Assembly (NCBI GenBank): GCA_018798825.1
Contig: CP076355.1
Coordinates: 650,001 to 714,000, forward strand
DNA from: Ochrobactrum sp. BTU1
GTDB taxonomy: Bacteria; Pseudomonadota; Alphaproteobacteria; Rhizobiales; Rhizobiaceae
Length of the DNA: 64,000 bases
Reading direction: 5' to 3'
The stretch's first letter is position 1; each line of letters starts with the position of its first letter. Positions 26,873-34,979 of the stretch are shown here, piece by piece. The position numbers and the translations under genes were made by a program. Under the pieces are notes generated by a model. That model had not been told where the DNA came from, ran no database searches, and saw only the letters and a program-made list of their open reading frames with translations.

Positions 26873-27499
26873 ATGGTTGATATTATTGTCCAGTCTTCTC
26901 TTTTGGACCCGGCGGCACAGCCGCTTATTGACGGTCTGGTTCATGAATATGACAGCCGTTATGCGAATCTGGACCGACCAGGCGGCGCACGCACAGAAAT
27001 TCTGCGCTATCCCACAGAGGCATTTGCGGCGCCGCTCGGCGGTTTCCTGCTGCTTCAGCGCGATGGGGAAACCATTGCCGGGGGTGCCTATATGAGCCAC
27101 GACGATGAAACCGTCGAACTCAAGCGTATCTGGACGGCATCGCATTTGCGTAGGCAGGGACTGGCGCGCCGTATCGTTTTGGCGCTTGAAGAAAGTGCCG
27201 GTGAACTAGGTTACACGCGGGCCTATCTCTCGACGGGCTTTCGCCAACCCGAGGCCACAGCGCTTTACATTTCGCTCGGCTATCGCCCGCTCTTCGACAC
27301 TTCTTTAGATGTTCAGCAATATCGGTCGCTGCCTTTTGAAAAGCACATTGGCTCCAAGCTAGGCCAGCAGATCTCTTCGCCGCTCTATCCCTCATCGGCC
27401 TCATTTGAAGAGGCAACGCAGCGCGTGCAGGAACGAAAGGCGGTGCAGGAAGCGAAGATTCTTGCGCGACTTCAAAGCTATCGCGAAACCGCTGCGTGA
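26873..27499 (+). CDS. GNAT family N-acetyltransferase, paralogue of 5706-6257
   Basis: A 208-residue acetyltransferase. The frame is open from 26762, but ATG 26873 has a textbook GGAGG six bases upstream and aligns with the module 1 GNAT (VDIIVQSSLLDPAAQPLIDGL against MADEFLYTSTTDIRAVPLIEAL). The acetyl-CoA motif RRQGLARRIVL and STGFRQPEATALYISLGY are conserved. It carries about 25 extra C-terminal residues rich in E, K and R. It is transcribed with three LLM genes and a flavin reductase. It is the candidate for N-acetylating the module 2 substrate; no M20 deacetylase is encoded beside it. Confidence 0.87.
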   Translation: MVDIIVQSSLLDPAAQPLIDGLVHEYDSRYANLDRPGGARTEILRYPTEAFAAPLGGFLLLQRDGETIAGGAYMSHDDETVELKRIWTASHLRRQGLARRIVLALEESAGELGYTRAYLSTGFRQPEATALYISLGYRPLFDTSLDVQQYRSLPFEKHIGSKLGQQISSPLYPSSASFEEATQRVQERKAVQEAKILARLQSYRETAA

Positions 27500-27514
27500 G
27501 AAGGGAAACAAGCC

Positions 27515-28543
27515 ATGCCCCTTTCACATATCGAACATTTCGCCTTTCTCATTCCCGGCAGTCATCACGAGAATGATCCCGCACGAGGTTTAGAGGACAC
27601 GCTTCAGCTTTTCCAACATGGAGAGCAACTGGGATATGACAGCGCATGGGTGCGCCAGCGCCATCTGGAGCGCGGCATTTCATCTGCCGCTACCTTCCTC
27701 GCAGCCGCTTCGCAGCGAACAAAGCGCATCGGTCTTGGCACTGCGGTCATCCAGCTTGGCTATGAAAACCCGTTCCGGCTGGCTGAAGATCTTGCAACTG
27801 TGGACCTGCTGTCGAACGGCAGGCTGAATGTTGGCGTTTCAGTTGGTGCGCCGCCTTTTGCGCATCTTATCGCAGATTTCATCGATGCCGCTCCCATCGC
27901 TGATTACAGTCATGCGCGTGCAGAAAAACTGGCACAGGTCCTGCGGTCAGAGCCACTTTCGGGCGAGACCGAAGCAGGCAATGCCGCTGGCGCGCAAATC
28001 CCGCGTTTAAGACCCTTTGCCAAAGGGCTGACCGACCGCCTGTGGTATGGCGGTGGATCACAGAATTCAGCACGTTGGGCGGGGCAGGCTGGGTTTAATC
28101 TTCTGACGGGAAACATTATCAGCGGTGAGAACACGGACGATTTTCTGACAGCCCAAAAAGCACTCATAGAACGGTTCCGTCAGGAATGGGTGCATGAGCG
28201 TGCGCCGCGTGTCGCACTTGGCCGGGTGATCCTGCCCACGGACAGCGCAAGCCCCGATGCGCGCCGTCGCTATACGGAATTCGCCGCCGAACGCGACAAG
28301 CGAACGGGTTTCGCCCATGGCCCGCGCCGCACTTTGTTTCTGCCCGATATTGTGGGCACGACAGAGCAAATTCTGGAAACTTTAGCAGCCGATCCTGTTC
28401 TCCCGCTTGTCTCCGAATTTCGGCTGGAGCTGCCTTACGAATTTCACGCCGAGGATTATGCGCAAATTCTCACAGACTTTGCGCGGCTTCTTCCTGCCTC
28501 GGGCGCAAGCAAGCCAGAGCTGAGCGTCGTTCGCGCTGGCTAG
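27515..28543 (+). CDS. LLM class flavin-dependent oxidoreductase
   Basis: A 342-residue LLM enzyme. It shows SAWVRQRHLERGISSAATFLAA, RIGLGTAVIQLGYENPFRLAEDLATVD and LSNGRLNVGVSVGAPP, the FMN-binding and barrel motifs in a form found among alkanal-monooxygenase-like proteins. It lies 15 bp after the GNAT and 36 bp before a second, less conventional LLM protein of nearly equal length. The arrangement invites comparison with the alpha and beta subunits of luciferase. Substrate not recognised. Confidence 0.86.
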   Translation: MPLSHIEHFAFLIPGSHHENDPARGLEDTLQLFQHGEQLGYDSAWVRQRHLERGISSAATFLAAASQRTKRIGLGTAVIQLGYENPFRLAEDLATVDLLSNGRLNVGVSVGAPPFAHLIADFIDAAPIADYSHARAEKLAQVLRSEPLSGETEAGNAAGAQIPRLRPFAKGLTDRLWYGGGSQNSARWAGQAGFNLLTGNIISGENTDDFLTAQKALIERFRQEWVHERAPRVALGRVILPTDSASPDARRRYTEFAAERDKRTGFAHGPRRTLFLPDIVGTTEQILETLAADPVLPLVSEFRLELPYEFHAEDYAQILTDFARLLPASGASKPELSVVRAG

Positions 28544-28579
28544 TTATCCAATCCATTCAATGACGATCGGAATAAAATC

Positions 28580-29572
28580 ATGACGCAGTCTAAAACCCTG
28601 CTCTTAGGCGTGGGTATCAGCGCCTCAACCGCACCTCAAACCAGCCTCAAGCAATCGCGGCAGTTCTGGACGGAGCTGATAAAACCGTTCGATGGTGCAT
28701 TTGCATTTCTGACACTGGAAGACGAGTTCGCAGACAAGGGCGGCGATGGGCCGGATGCCATCTTGCTGGCAAACTGGCTTGCACCGCGTCTCACCAATAT
28801 TGGTATCATCGCTGGTGCGCCAGTCAATTTTCTGGAACCTTTTCACGTTTCGACCGCCATTGCGACGCTTGATTATGTCATCGAAGGGCGTGCTGGACTG
28901 CTTGTGCAGCATCTCACAAAACAGCGCAATCTGGACGCCAGCAAAGCGCTGGGTGCGTTGAATGGTTATCCTGCGCTTGATCAGCAGGCGCTTAAAACGG
29001 ACACTCAAGACGCAATCGAAGTTATCCGCAGGCTTTGGGATAGCTGGGAAGACGATGCAGTTATTCGCGATAAGAAAACGCAACGTTTTCTTGATGCATC
29101 CAAACTGCATTACATCAACTTTGAAAGCGAAAATTTCCGAATTCTTGGGCCTTCAATCACCCCGCGTCCACCGCAAGGCCAGCCGATTGTAGCCACCAAA
29201 CTTTCAAACCTCGATGAGCTTAATGTCGCCCGTAATGCGGATGTGGTTTTTGTTACAGCAGATGAGCAGCTTATCAGGGCTGCTGGCGCATCCGTGCATG
29301 ATCGTGCAGCGCCGGTTGTCGTCGCCGATCTCGCGCTTTCTGAAAAGCCAAGTGTTCAGGAAACGATTGATGCAGTTATCGAGAACCAAGCATGGGGTGC
29401 TTCGGGCGTAAGGTTGCTCTTGCCTGATCCGCAATCGCAAAGCGATTTCGTTCTCAAAGAACTGCTGCCCGCATTGCAGGCTCGCAAGCTTGTTCACAAC
29501 GGCGAGGGCACCACGCTGCGGGCGCGGTTTGGTTTGCCTGAAGCAATCAATCGTTATTCAACAGCCGCCTGA
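28580..29572 (+). CDS. Divergent LLM-family protein, possibly a non-catalytic partner subunit
   Basis: A 330-residue protein that keeps the LLM framework (FLEPFHVSTAIATLDYVIEG, RRLWDSWEDDAVIRDKKTQR, PRPPQGQPIV) but has lost key positions. [12 protein letters not shown] is replaced by IEGRAGLLVQHLTK, and the region after PQGQP reads VATKLSNLDE in place of the QAGxSxxG that contacts flavin phosphate. The tail TTLRARFGLPE is still family-like. It is shorter than true NtaA-type enzymes (420-470 residues). It may be an inactive or altered-function subunit, or a decaying paralogue that is still full frame. Confidence 0.78.
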   Translation: MTQSKTLLLGVGISASTAPQTSLKQSRQFWTELIKPFDGAFAFLTLEDEFADKGGDGPDAILLANWLAPRLTNIGIIAGAPVNFLEPFHVSTAIATLDYVIEGRAGLLVQHLTKQRNLDASKALGALNGYPALDQQALKTDTQDAIEVIRRLWDSWEDDAVIRDKKTQRFLDASKLHYINFESENFRILGPSITPRPPQGQPIVATKLSNLDELNVARNADVVFVTADEQLIRAAGASVHDRAAPVVVADLALSEKPSVQETIDAVIENQAWGASGVRLLLPDPQSQSDFVLKELLPALQARKLVHNGEGTTLRARFGLPEAINRYSTAA

Positions 29573-29589
29573 GCGAAGGAACCGGGAAA

Positions 29590-30858
29590 ATGACAAAGCT
29601 GAAGCAGGTTATTCTCGGAGCGCAGTTTCCGGGCGTCAACAATTTCACCGTATGGAGCGATCCGGCGGCGGGTAGCCAGATAGAGTTTTCTTCGTTCAAG
29701 CATTTTGCTGAAACGGTCGAGCGCGGCAAGTTTGATTTCATCTTTCTCGCGGAAGGCTTGCGCGTGCGCGAGCAAAAGGGAAAGCTTCACGAGCTTGATG
29801 TTGCTGGTCGGCCCAATACGCTGGCTATTCTCACCGCACTCTCTGCAATCACCGAAAATGTGGGCCTTATCGGTACGCTAACAACCACATTCAACGAACC
29901 CTATGCGCTTGCAAGGCAGCTTGCAACTTTTGACATTCTCTCCGGTGGGCGTGCAGGCTGGAATGTGGTGACATCACCGGGTGCATTTACTGGCGCGAAT
30001 TTTCGGCGAGGCGATCATCTGCCCTTCAAGGAACGCTATGAGCGTGCGCGCGAATTTCTTGATGCCGCGCAAAAAATCTGGGCTGGAGGTGATTTTGCTT
30101 TCAAGGGCAAGCATTTTGACGTTGCTGGTCACTCAGATCTGGCACCGCTACCGCAAGGCGCGCCCGTTATTGCACAGGCTGGCGACTCGCAGGATGGGCG
30201 CGAGCTTGCCGCAAGCCACGCCGATGTTATCTATTCCCGCCATGGCACACTGGAAGCGGGGCAGGAGTTTTATCGCGATGTGAAGCAGCGTTTGGCTCAT
30301 TATGGGCGTAGTCCGCATTCGCTGAAAATCCTGCCGGGCGCCAATTTCGTGTTGGGTGATACGCAAGAAGATGCGGAAGAAAAGCTGCGCGAAATCCGTC
30401 TGCAGCAGGTCAGCCCGAAATCTGCCATTACGTTTTTGGAGCAGGTGTGGAACCGCGATCTTTCAAACTATGATCCGGATGGACCGCTTCCGGAATTGGA
30501 GCCGAATGTTGCCCATGAGCAATTGGCTCTCGGGCGCGCCAATCGTTATGATGACCGCATCGATACGGCGCGTGCGTGGCGCGAGCTCGCTGAACGTGAC
30601 AAACTCAGCATCCGTGACCTGATTATTAAGGTTACAGCGCGTCAGCAGTTTGTTGGCACGCCGCAGACTATAGCGGACGAAATCAACGCCTATGTTCAGG
30701 CTGATGCAGCCGATGGGTTCGTGTTTGCGCCGCACCTTACGCCCGGAGGCTTCGACGAATTCGTTGAAAAGGTTGTACCGATCCTTCAGGACAAAGGCGT
30801 GTTCCGCAGCGATTATGCCGGAGAAACATTGAAAGATAATCTCGGCGTATCAGCTTAA
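29590..30858 (+). CDS. NtaA/SnaA/DmoA-family FMN-dependent monooxygenase
   Basis: A 422-residue LLM monooxygenase with intact motifs: [52 protein letters not shown] and the tail YAGETLKDNLGV. It follows the divergent LLM gene by 17 bp. It is one of five intact NtaA-type enzymes in the window (3139, 14690, 15989, 17373, 29590). The flavin reductase downstream is the obvious supplier of FMNH2. The substrate is expected to be an organosulfur or N-alkyl compound, by family. Confidence 0.9.
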   Translation: MTKLKQVILGAQFPGVNNFTVWSDPAAGSQIEFSSFKHFAETVERGKFDFIFLAEGLRVREQKGKLHELDVAGRPNTLAILTALSAITENVGLIGTLTTTFNEPYALARQLATFDILSGGRAGWNVVTSPGAFTGANFRRGDHLPFKERYERAREFLDAAQKIWAGGDFAFKGKHFDVAGHSDLAPLPQGAPVIAQAGDSQDGRELAASHADVIYSRHGTLEAGQEFYRDVKQRLAHYGRSPHSLKILPGANFVLGDTQEDAEEKLREIRLQQVSPKSAITFLEQVWNRDLSNYDPDGPLPELEPNVAHEQLALGRANRYDDRIDTARAWRELAERDKLSIRDLIIKVTARQQFVGTPQTIADEINAYVQADAADGFVFAPHLTPGGFDEFVEKVVPILQDKGVFRSDYAGETLKDNLGVSA

Positions 30859-31010
30859 CCGCCAAGAACGATAAGCAGTGGCGCGCAATTGCGCCGTTGC
30901 TGGTTCTAATTTTCTACAAAATCAGTCGAATATAGAAAGCGCATTCTCGGCCAATCTGTCGAGCGCTGCTACCGTGTGGCGGATTGATAAATCTGGAGTA
31001 ATAAACAGAC

Positions 31011-31559
31011 ATGGGATCAACGGTAACATATCTCCGCGAGAGTATTCCGCAGTATGTTGAAGAGCCTTTAGATATCGAGGTTTCTCCAGGTGAACTCAAG
31101 GCCGCTATGCGACAGCTAGCGGGTGGGGTAAGCGTTGTTACAGCGGGGTTTGACGAAGGACGCACGGGCGCAACGGTGACGTCAGCGACGGCACTGTCTG
31201 TCGATCCTCCAACAATCATCGTGAACATCAACCGTGGTTCGTCGGTCTGGCCGGTGATCAGCCGCCACAACCATTTCTGCGTAAACATTCTGTCTGCTGG
31301 TCAGCAGGCTATTGCGGACCGTTTTGCAGGAAAAGATGGCGTGAAGGGCGCTGCCCGATATGAGGGCGCTGCTTGGTACGCTCTCGAAAGCGGCGCGCTG
31401 GCGTTGCATGGCGCATTAGCTTCGGTCGATTGTGCGGTTGAGGACGTTATTGAGCGCCATACCCACGCTATCATTATCGGACGGGCACTGAAGATTGTGA
31501 CCGGCGGCGGCGAGCCGCTTCTTTATCACGGCGGCGGTTATCGATTGCTTGGGCTGTAA
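31011..31559 (+). CDS. Flavin reductase family protein (FMN reductase partner of LLM monooxygenases)
   Basis: A 182-residue HpaC/NtaB-type flavin reductase: MRQLAGGVSVVTAG, TGATVTSATALSVDPPTIIVNINRGSS, FCVNILSAGQQAIADRFAG and the C-terminal LLYHGGGYRLL are diagnostic. These enzymes use NAD(P)H to reduce free FMN, which diffuses to two-component monooxygenases. It is the only flavin reductase I see among nine LLM genes, so it probably serves several of them. It lies 152 bp after the last LLM gene and is followed by a strong terminator. Confidence 0.93.
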   Translation: MGSTVTYLRESIPQYVEEPLDIEVSPGELKAAMRQLAGGVSVVTAGFDEGRTGATVTSATALSVDPPTIIVNINRGSSVWPVISRHNHFCVNILSAGQQAIADRFAGKDGVKGAARYEGAAWYALESGALALHGALASVDCAVEDVIERHTHAIIIGRALKIVTGGGEPLLYHGGGYRLLGL

Positions 31560-31580
31560 TTTAGTTTAAATAGATAATAT

Positions 31581-31620
31581 AAAAAGCCGAAGAATATATT
31601 CTTCGGCATTTGCTTTTTTT
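31581..31620 (+). terminator. Rho-independent terminator after the flavin reductase
   Basis: GCCGAAGAAT (31586-31595) pairs with ATTCTTCGGC (31598-31607), followed by ATTTGC and a run of seven T. An upstream A-run means that it could also work on the opposite strand. It closes the plus-strand operon of module 2. Confidence 0.88.
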
Positions 31621-31746
31621 GAAATTATGGCAAAATTTAAAAGAAATAATTTTCAAATGTCTATATAATTTTAAATATCAATTCCTGACATTATTTTAAT
31701 TATATAAATAAGTTCAATCATCTTTCTTTATAAGCAGGGTGATTGC

Positions 31747-32781
31747 ATGACTTCCGAAAATAAGAAATCTTATCTATCTCGGCGTGCTTTTCTGGGGGCA
31801 TCCGCAGTTGGTCTTGGTGCGGCAGCCATTGGTGGCTCCGATGGCTTTGTGCGCAAGGCATTCGCACAGAGCACGTCGTCTTCTCCGAGAGTGATCAAGC
31901 TGGCCTGGGGGCAGACGGCTGTGTGTCAGTCGCCAATTTCGGTCGCGCTCAAGAAAGGCTTGTTTGAGAAATATGGCCTGACTGTCGAACCGGTCAATTT
32001 CTCTGGACCAACCGATCAGTTGCTTCAGGCAATTGCCACCGGCAAGGCGGATGGCGGCATCGGCATGGCGCTGCGCTGGCTTAAGCCATTGGAGCAGGGG
32101 TTTGACGTATCGCTGACGGTCGGAACGCATGGCGGCTGTATGCGCCTTCTGGCAGCACCCGATTCAGGTATCAATTCGATTGCTGATCTGAAAGGCAAAA
32201 AGGTTGCCGTCAGCGATCAGGCAAGCCCGATCCGCAACTTCTTCGCTATTCAGGCGGCCAAGCAGGGTATCAATCCCGATACCGAAATCGAATGGCTGCA
32301 ATATCCGGCTGATCTTTTTGCGGAAGCCCTGAAGAAGGGTGAAGTGCAGGCTGTGGCTGGCGATGATCCGCACGCCTTCCTCCAGCGCGAGCGTGATGGT
32401 CTCAAGGAAGTCGCGACCAATCTTGATGGGCAGTATGTCAATTCTGCCTGCTGTGTGCTGGGTCTGCGCGGAAGTCTGGTTCGTGATGAGCCAGAAGTTG
32501 CGAGCGCCTTGTCGCGTGCAATCGTAGAAGCACAGGCTTGGACTGCAGCGCATCCAGATGAAAGCGCTGAAATCTTTGCGCCTTTCGTTCCGGGCAATGT
32601 CTCTGCAACGGACGTGGCGCGCATCCTGCGCAGTCACACGCATGACCATCATTCGACGGGTGATGTCTTGCGCAAGGATGTTGCTCTGTTCGTGGATGAG
32701 CTCAAGATCATCAATGTCATCCGGCCAAATACCAATACGGATGCATTTGCCGAAAAGATCGTCGCCAATGTCATCACCTGA
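31747..32781 (+). CDS. NitT/TauT-family ABC transporter substrate-binding protein
   Basis: A 344-residue binding protein of the nitrate/taurine/sulfonate (SsuA/TauA) class. The leader carries a twin-arginine motif (LSRRAFLGASAVG) and a hydrophobic stretch ending at AFA-QS, so Tat export is likely. Motifs: VIKLAWGQTAVCQSPISVALKKGLFEKYGL and DLKGKKVAVSD. Its final 14 bases overlap the permease gene. It heads a three-gene importer after an A+T-rich leader. Members transport sulfonates, nitrate, thiamine precursors and others; the neighbouring monooxygenases favour an organosulfur ligand. Confidence 0.9.
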   Translation: MTSENKKSYLSRRAFLGASAVGLGAAAIGGSDGFVRKAFAQSTSSSPRVIKLAWGQTAVCQSPISVALKKGLFEKYGLTVEPVNFSGPTDQLLQAIATGKADGGIGMALRWLKPLEQGFDVSLTVGTHGGCMRLLAAPDSGINSIADLKGKKVAVSDQASPIRNFFAIQAAKQGINPDTEIEWLQYPADLFAEALKKGEVQAVAGDDPHAFLQRERDGLKEVATNLDGQYVNSACCVLGLRGSLVRDEPEVASALSRAIVEAQAWTAAHPDESAEIFAPFVPGNVSATDVARILRSHTHDHHSTGDVLRKDVALFVDELKIINVIRPNTNTDAFAEKIVANVIT

Positions 32782-33790
32782 CACAGTCTATATCTCGTCC
32801 AAGGACGACGCGCGGGAGGCTCTGCCCTCCGCGCTTCGTCGCTCGCTATGGCCGTTTGTGGCGGTGATCGCCTGGGCTATCGTCAGTGCGATTTCCGTCT
32901 TCCTTCCCAATGTGGTGGTTGGTTTTGCAGAGCCGCTTTATGTTCGTGAAACCAATGGCCTGTTCATCGGCTGGACAATCCTTCTGGCAGTCGGTGCGGC
33001 ATTGGTTGCGGCCTATCCGGCATTTGGCAAACGGCTGGTTTACTGGTCGCCATGGCTGACGGCTCTGGCGGTGTTTTTTGGTGTTTGGGAATTGCTTACG
33101 GCCAAGTTTGCCTGGCTCCCTGTGCCGTTTTTCCAGCCACCTTCGTCTCTGCTCGAAGTCTATCTCGATGATTGGCCGCGTCTGCTCGACAGCCTCTATA
33201 ACTCGTTCAAGCTTCTGGCCTCCGGTTTTGTGCTTGGTGCGATTGCTGGCTTTCTGACCGGTGTTTCCATCGGCTGGGTACAGGCAATCGGCTATTGGGT
33301 TCATCCGGTGTTGCGGTTTCTGGGGCCAATTCCTTCGACTGCACTGCTGCCGATGGCGTTCTATTTCTTTCCATCGGGCTTTTCAGCCGCAGTCTTCCTA
33401 ATAGCATTAGCAACATGGTTTCCGCTTACGGTTCTGACATGGTCGGGCGTGGCGAGTGTCGATAAAGCCTATTACGATGTTGCCCGCACTTTGGGCGCCA
33501 GTCAGTTGTTCCTGATCCTGCGCGTCGCAATTCCCGCAGCATTGCCGCATGTTTTTGTCGGTCTTTTCATGGGGTTGGGCGCATCTTTCTCGGTGCTGGT
33601 CGCCGCTGAAATGATGGGCGTCAAGTCCGGTCTCGGCTGGTATCTGCAATGGGCGCAAGGCTGGGCGGCCTATAACAATCTCTATGGCGCGCTCATCATC
33701 ATGGCGATTGTGTTTTCCGGTCTGATTACGCTGCTCTTTACGGTGCGTGATCGCGTTCTGACATGGCAGAAGGGGGATGTGAAATGGTGA
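32768..33790 (+). CDS. NitT/TauT-family ABC transporter permease
   Basis: A 340-residue permease. The frame is open from 32558, inside the previous gene, but ATG 32768 (M-S-S-P-D-T-V-Y) is the sensible start and overlaps that gene by 14 bp. It has an N-terminal extension with two extra hydrophobic helices (FVAVIAWAIVSAISVFLPN and WTILLAVGAALVAAYPAF) before the conventional SsuC/TauC core, whose EAA loop is VARTLGASQLFLILRVAIPAALP. It overlaps the ATPase gene by 7 bp. Confidence 0.9.
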   Translation: MSSPDTVYISSKDDAREALPSALRRSLWPFVAVIAWAIVSAISVFLPNVVVGFAEPLYVRETNGLFIGWTILLAVGAALVAAYPAFGKRLVYWSPWLTALAVFFGVWELLTAKFAWLPVPFFQPPSSLLEVYLDDWPRLLDSLYNSFKLLASGFVLGAIAGFLTGVSIGWVQAIGYWVHPVLRFLGPIPSTALLPMAFYFFPSGFSAAVFLIALATWFPLTVLTWSGVASVDKAYYDVARTLGASQLFLILRVAIPAALPHVFVGLFMGLGASFSVLVAAEMMGVKSGLGWYLQWAQGWAAYNNLYGALIIMAIVFSGLITLLFTVRDRVLTWQKGDVKW

Positions 33791-34590
33791 ATGCTGCCCT
33801 CAAACAAACGCCTGCCGCCTCCGCTGATGAAAGCCGTGGCTTCCATATTCAGGTTGAGAATGTAAGCCATCGCTTTGGTCTTGAAGGCAAGTCATTGCCG
33901 GTTCTCAACCACATTGAGCTTGATGTGCAACCGGGCGAATTTGTTGCCATTCTGGGTCCATCGGGTTGCGGCAAGAGTACGCTTTTGCGGCTCGCTGCCG
34001 GTCTGGAGCCGCCAAGTGAAGGGCGGATTCTTGCCGATGGCGAGGAAATCCTCGGTCCTAATCCGTCGCGCGTGGTGGTCTTCCAAGACCCCACACTTTA
34101 TCCGTGGCGCACGGTGCGGGACAATGTTGCTTTGGGGCTTCAGGCGCGTGGCGTGCTGAAAACTCAGGGACACCGCATCGATGAAGCAATTGAGCTGGTG
34201 GGATTGTCGGCTTTTGCCAATGCCTATCCGCGTCAGCTTTCGGGCGGCATGGCGCAGCGTGCGGCCTTAGCGCGTGCGCTCGTCAATGACCCGAAATTGC
34301 TCATTCTAGATGAGCCACTAGGGAAACTCGATTCCCTAACGCGGCTTGCCATGCAGGCTGAGCTTCTCGATCTCTGGCAGCGCAACGGCTTTACCACACT
34401 GCTCGTCACGCATGATGTCGAGGAAGCGATTTTCCTTGCACAACGGGTCATCATCTTTGGCAACCGTCCGGCAAGCATCGAAGCCGAACTTAAAGTGGAT
34501 CTCAGCTATCCGCGCCATCGCGGCGATCCGCGACTGGCGGAACTGCGCAGGCAGGCGCTTGCGCATCTTGGGCTGGATGCCGACTGGTAA
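33784..34590 (+). CDS. NitT/TauT-family ABC transporter ATP-binding protein
   Basis: A 268-residue SsuB/TauB-type ATPase: Walker A GPSGCGKST near residue 58, Q-loop VVFQDPTLYPWRTV, signature LSGGMAQRAALAR, Walker B LLILDEP and the switch VTHDVEEAIF. The ATG at 33784 has AGAAGGGGGA upstream and overlaps the permease stop; the longer frame from 33763 is less likely. It completes the importer, and the CopC gene follows after only 15 bp. Confidence 0.93.
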   Translation: MVNAALKQTPAASADESRGFHIQVENVSHRFGLEGKSLPVLNHIELDVQPGEFVAILGPSGCGKSTLLRLAAGLEPPSEGRILADGEEILGPNPSRVVVFQDPTLYPWRTVRDNVALGLQARGVLKTQGHRIDEAIELVGLSAFANAYPRQLSGGMAQRAALARALVNDPKLLILDEPLGKLDSLTRLAMQAELLDLWQRNGFTTLLVTHDVEEAIFLAQRVIIFGNRPASIEAELKVDLSYPRHRGDPRLAELRRQALAHLGLDADW

Positions 34591-34605
34591 AATCAGGAAA
34601 GAAAA

Positions 34606-34965
34606 ATGTTCAAAAAAGCTATTCTTACAGCGGCCCTTTTATTGGGGTCGATGACGCAACTTTATGCGCATGCGCATCTCGCACAATCCGAGCCAGCCGA
34701 AGACGCAGTGCTCAATAAAACGCCTGCCACTGTTTCCATCGAATATACCGAAGCGCTGGAACTCGGCCTAAGCAAACTCGTCCTCAAGGATGAGAGTGGG
34801 GCAACTATCGAGACCAGTAAGCCTGAACATATTGACGGCAATACCAAGACGCTTTCGGTCACACCTCCAGCCTTGAAGCCGGGTACTTATACGGTCGAGT
34901 GGGGCGCTGCATCGGTCGATACGCACCGCACCGAAGGCGCGTTCAAATTCAAGATTGCTAATTAA
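34606..34965 (+). CDS. copC: Copper resistance protein CopC
   Basis: A 119-residue periplasmic protein of the CopC/YobA family. A Sec signal peptide ends at YAHA, so the mature protein probably begins close to the histidine of HLAQSEPAED, the N-terminal Cu(II) ligand in this family. The second conserved ligand region is DTHRTEGAFKFKI at the C-terminus. TPATVSIEYTEALELGLSKL is the family core. It lies 15 bp after the ABC ATPase and just before a CopD-like gene, the usual CopCD pairing for copper handling across the inner membrane. Confidence 0.93.
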   Translation: MFKKAILTAALLLGSMTQLYAHAHLAQSEPAEDAVLNKTPATVSIEYTEALELGLSKLVLKDESGATIETSKPEHIDGNTKTLSVTPPALKPGTYTVEWGAASVDTHRTEGAFKFKIAN

Positions 34966-34979
34966 GGTTGTCGGGCGCA

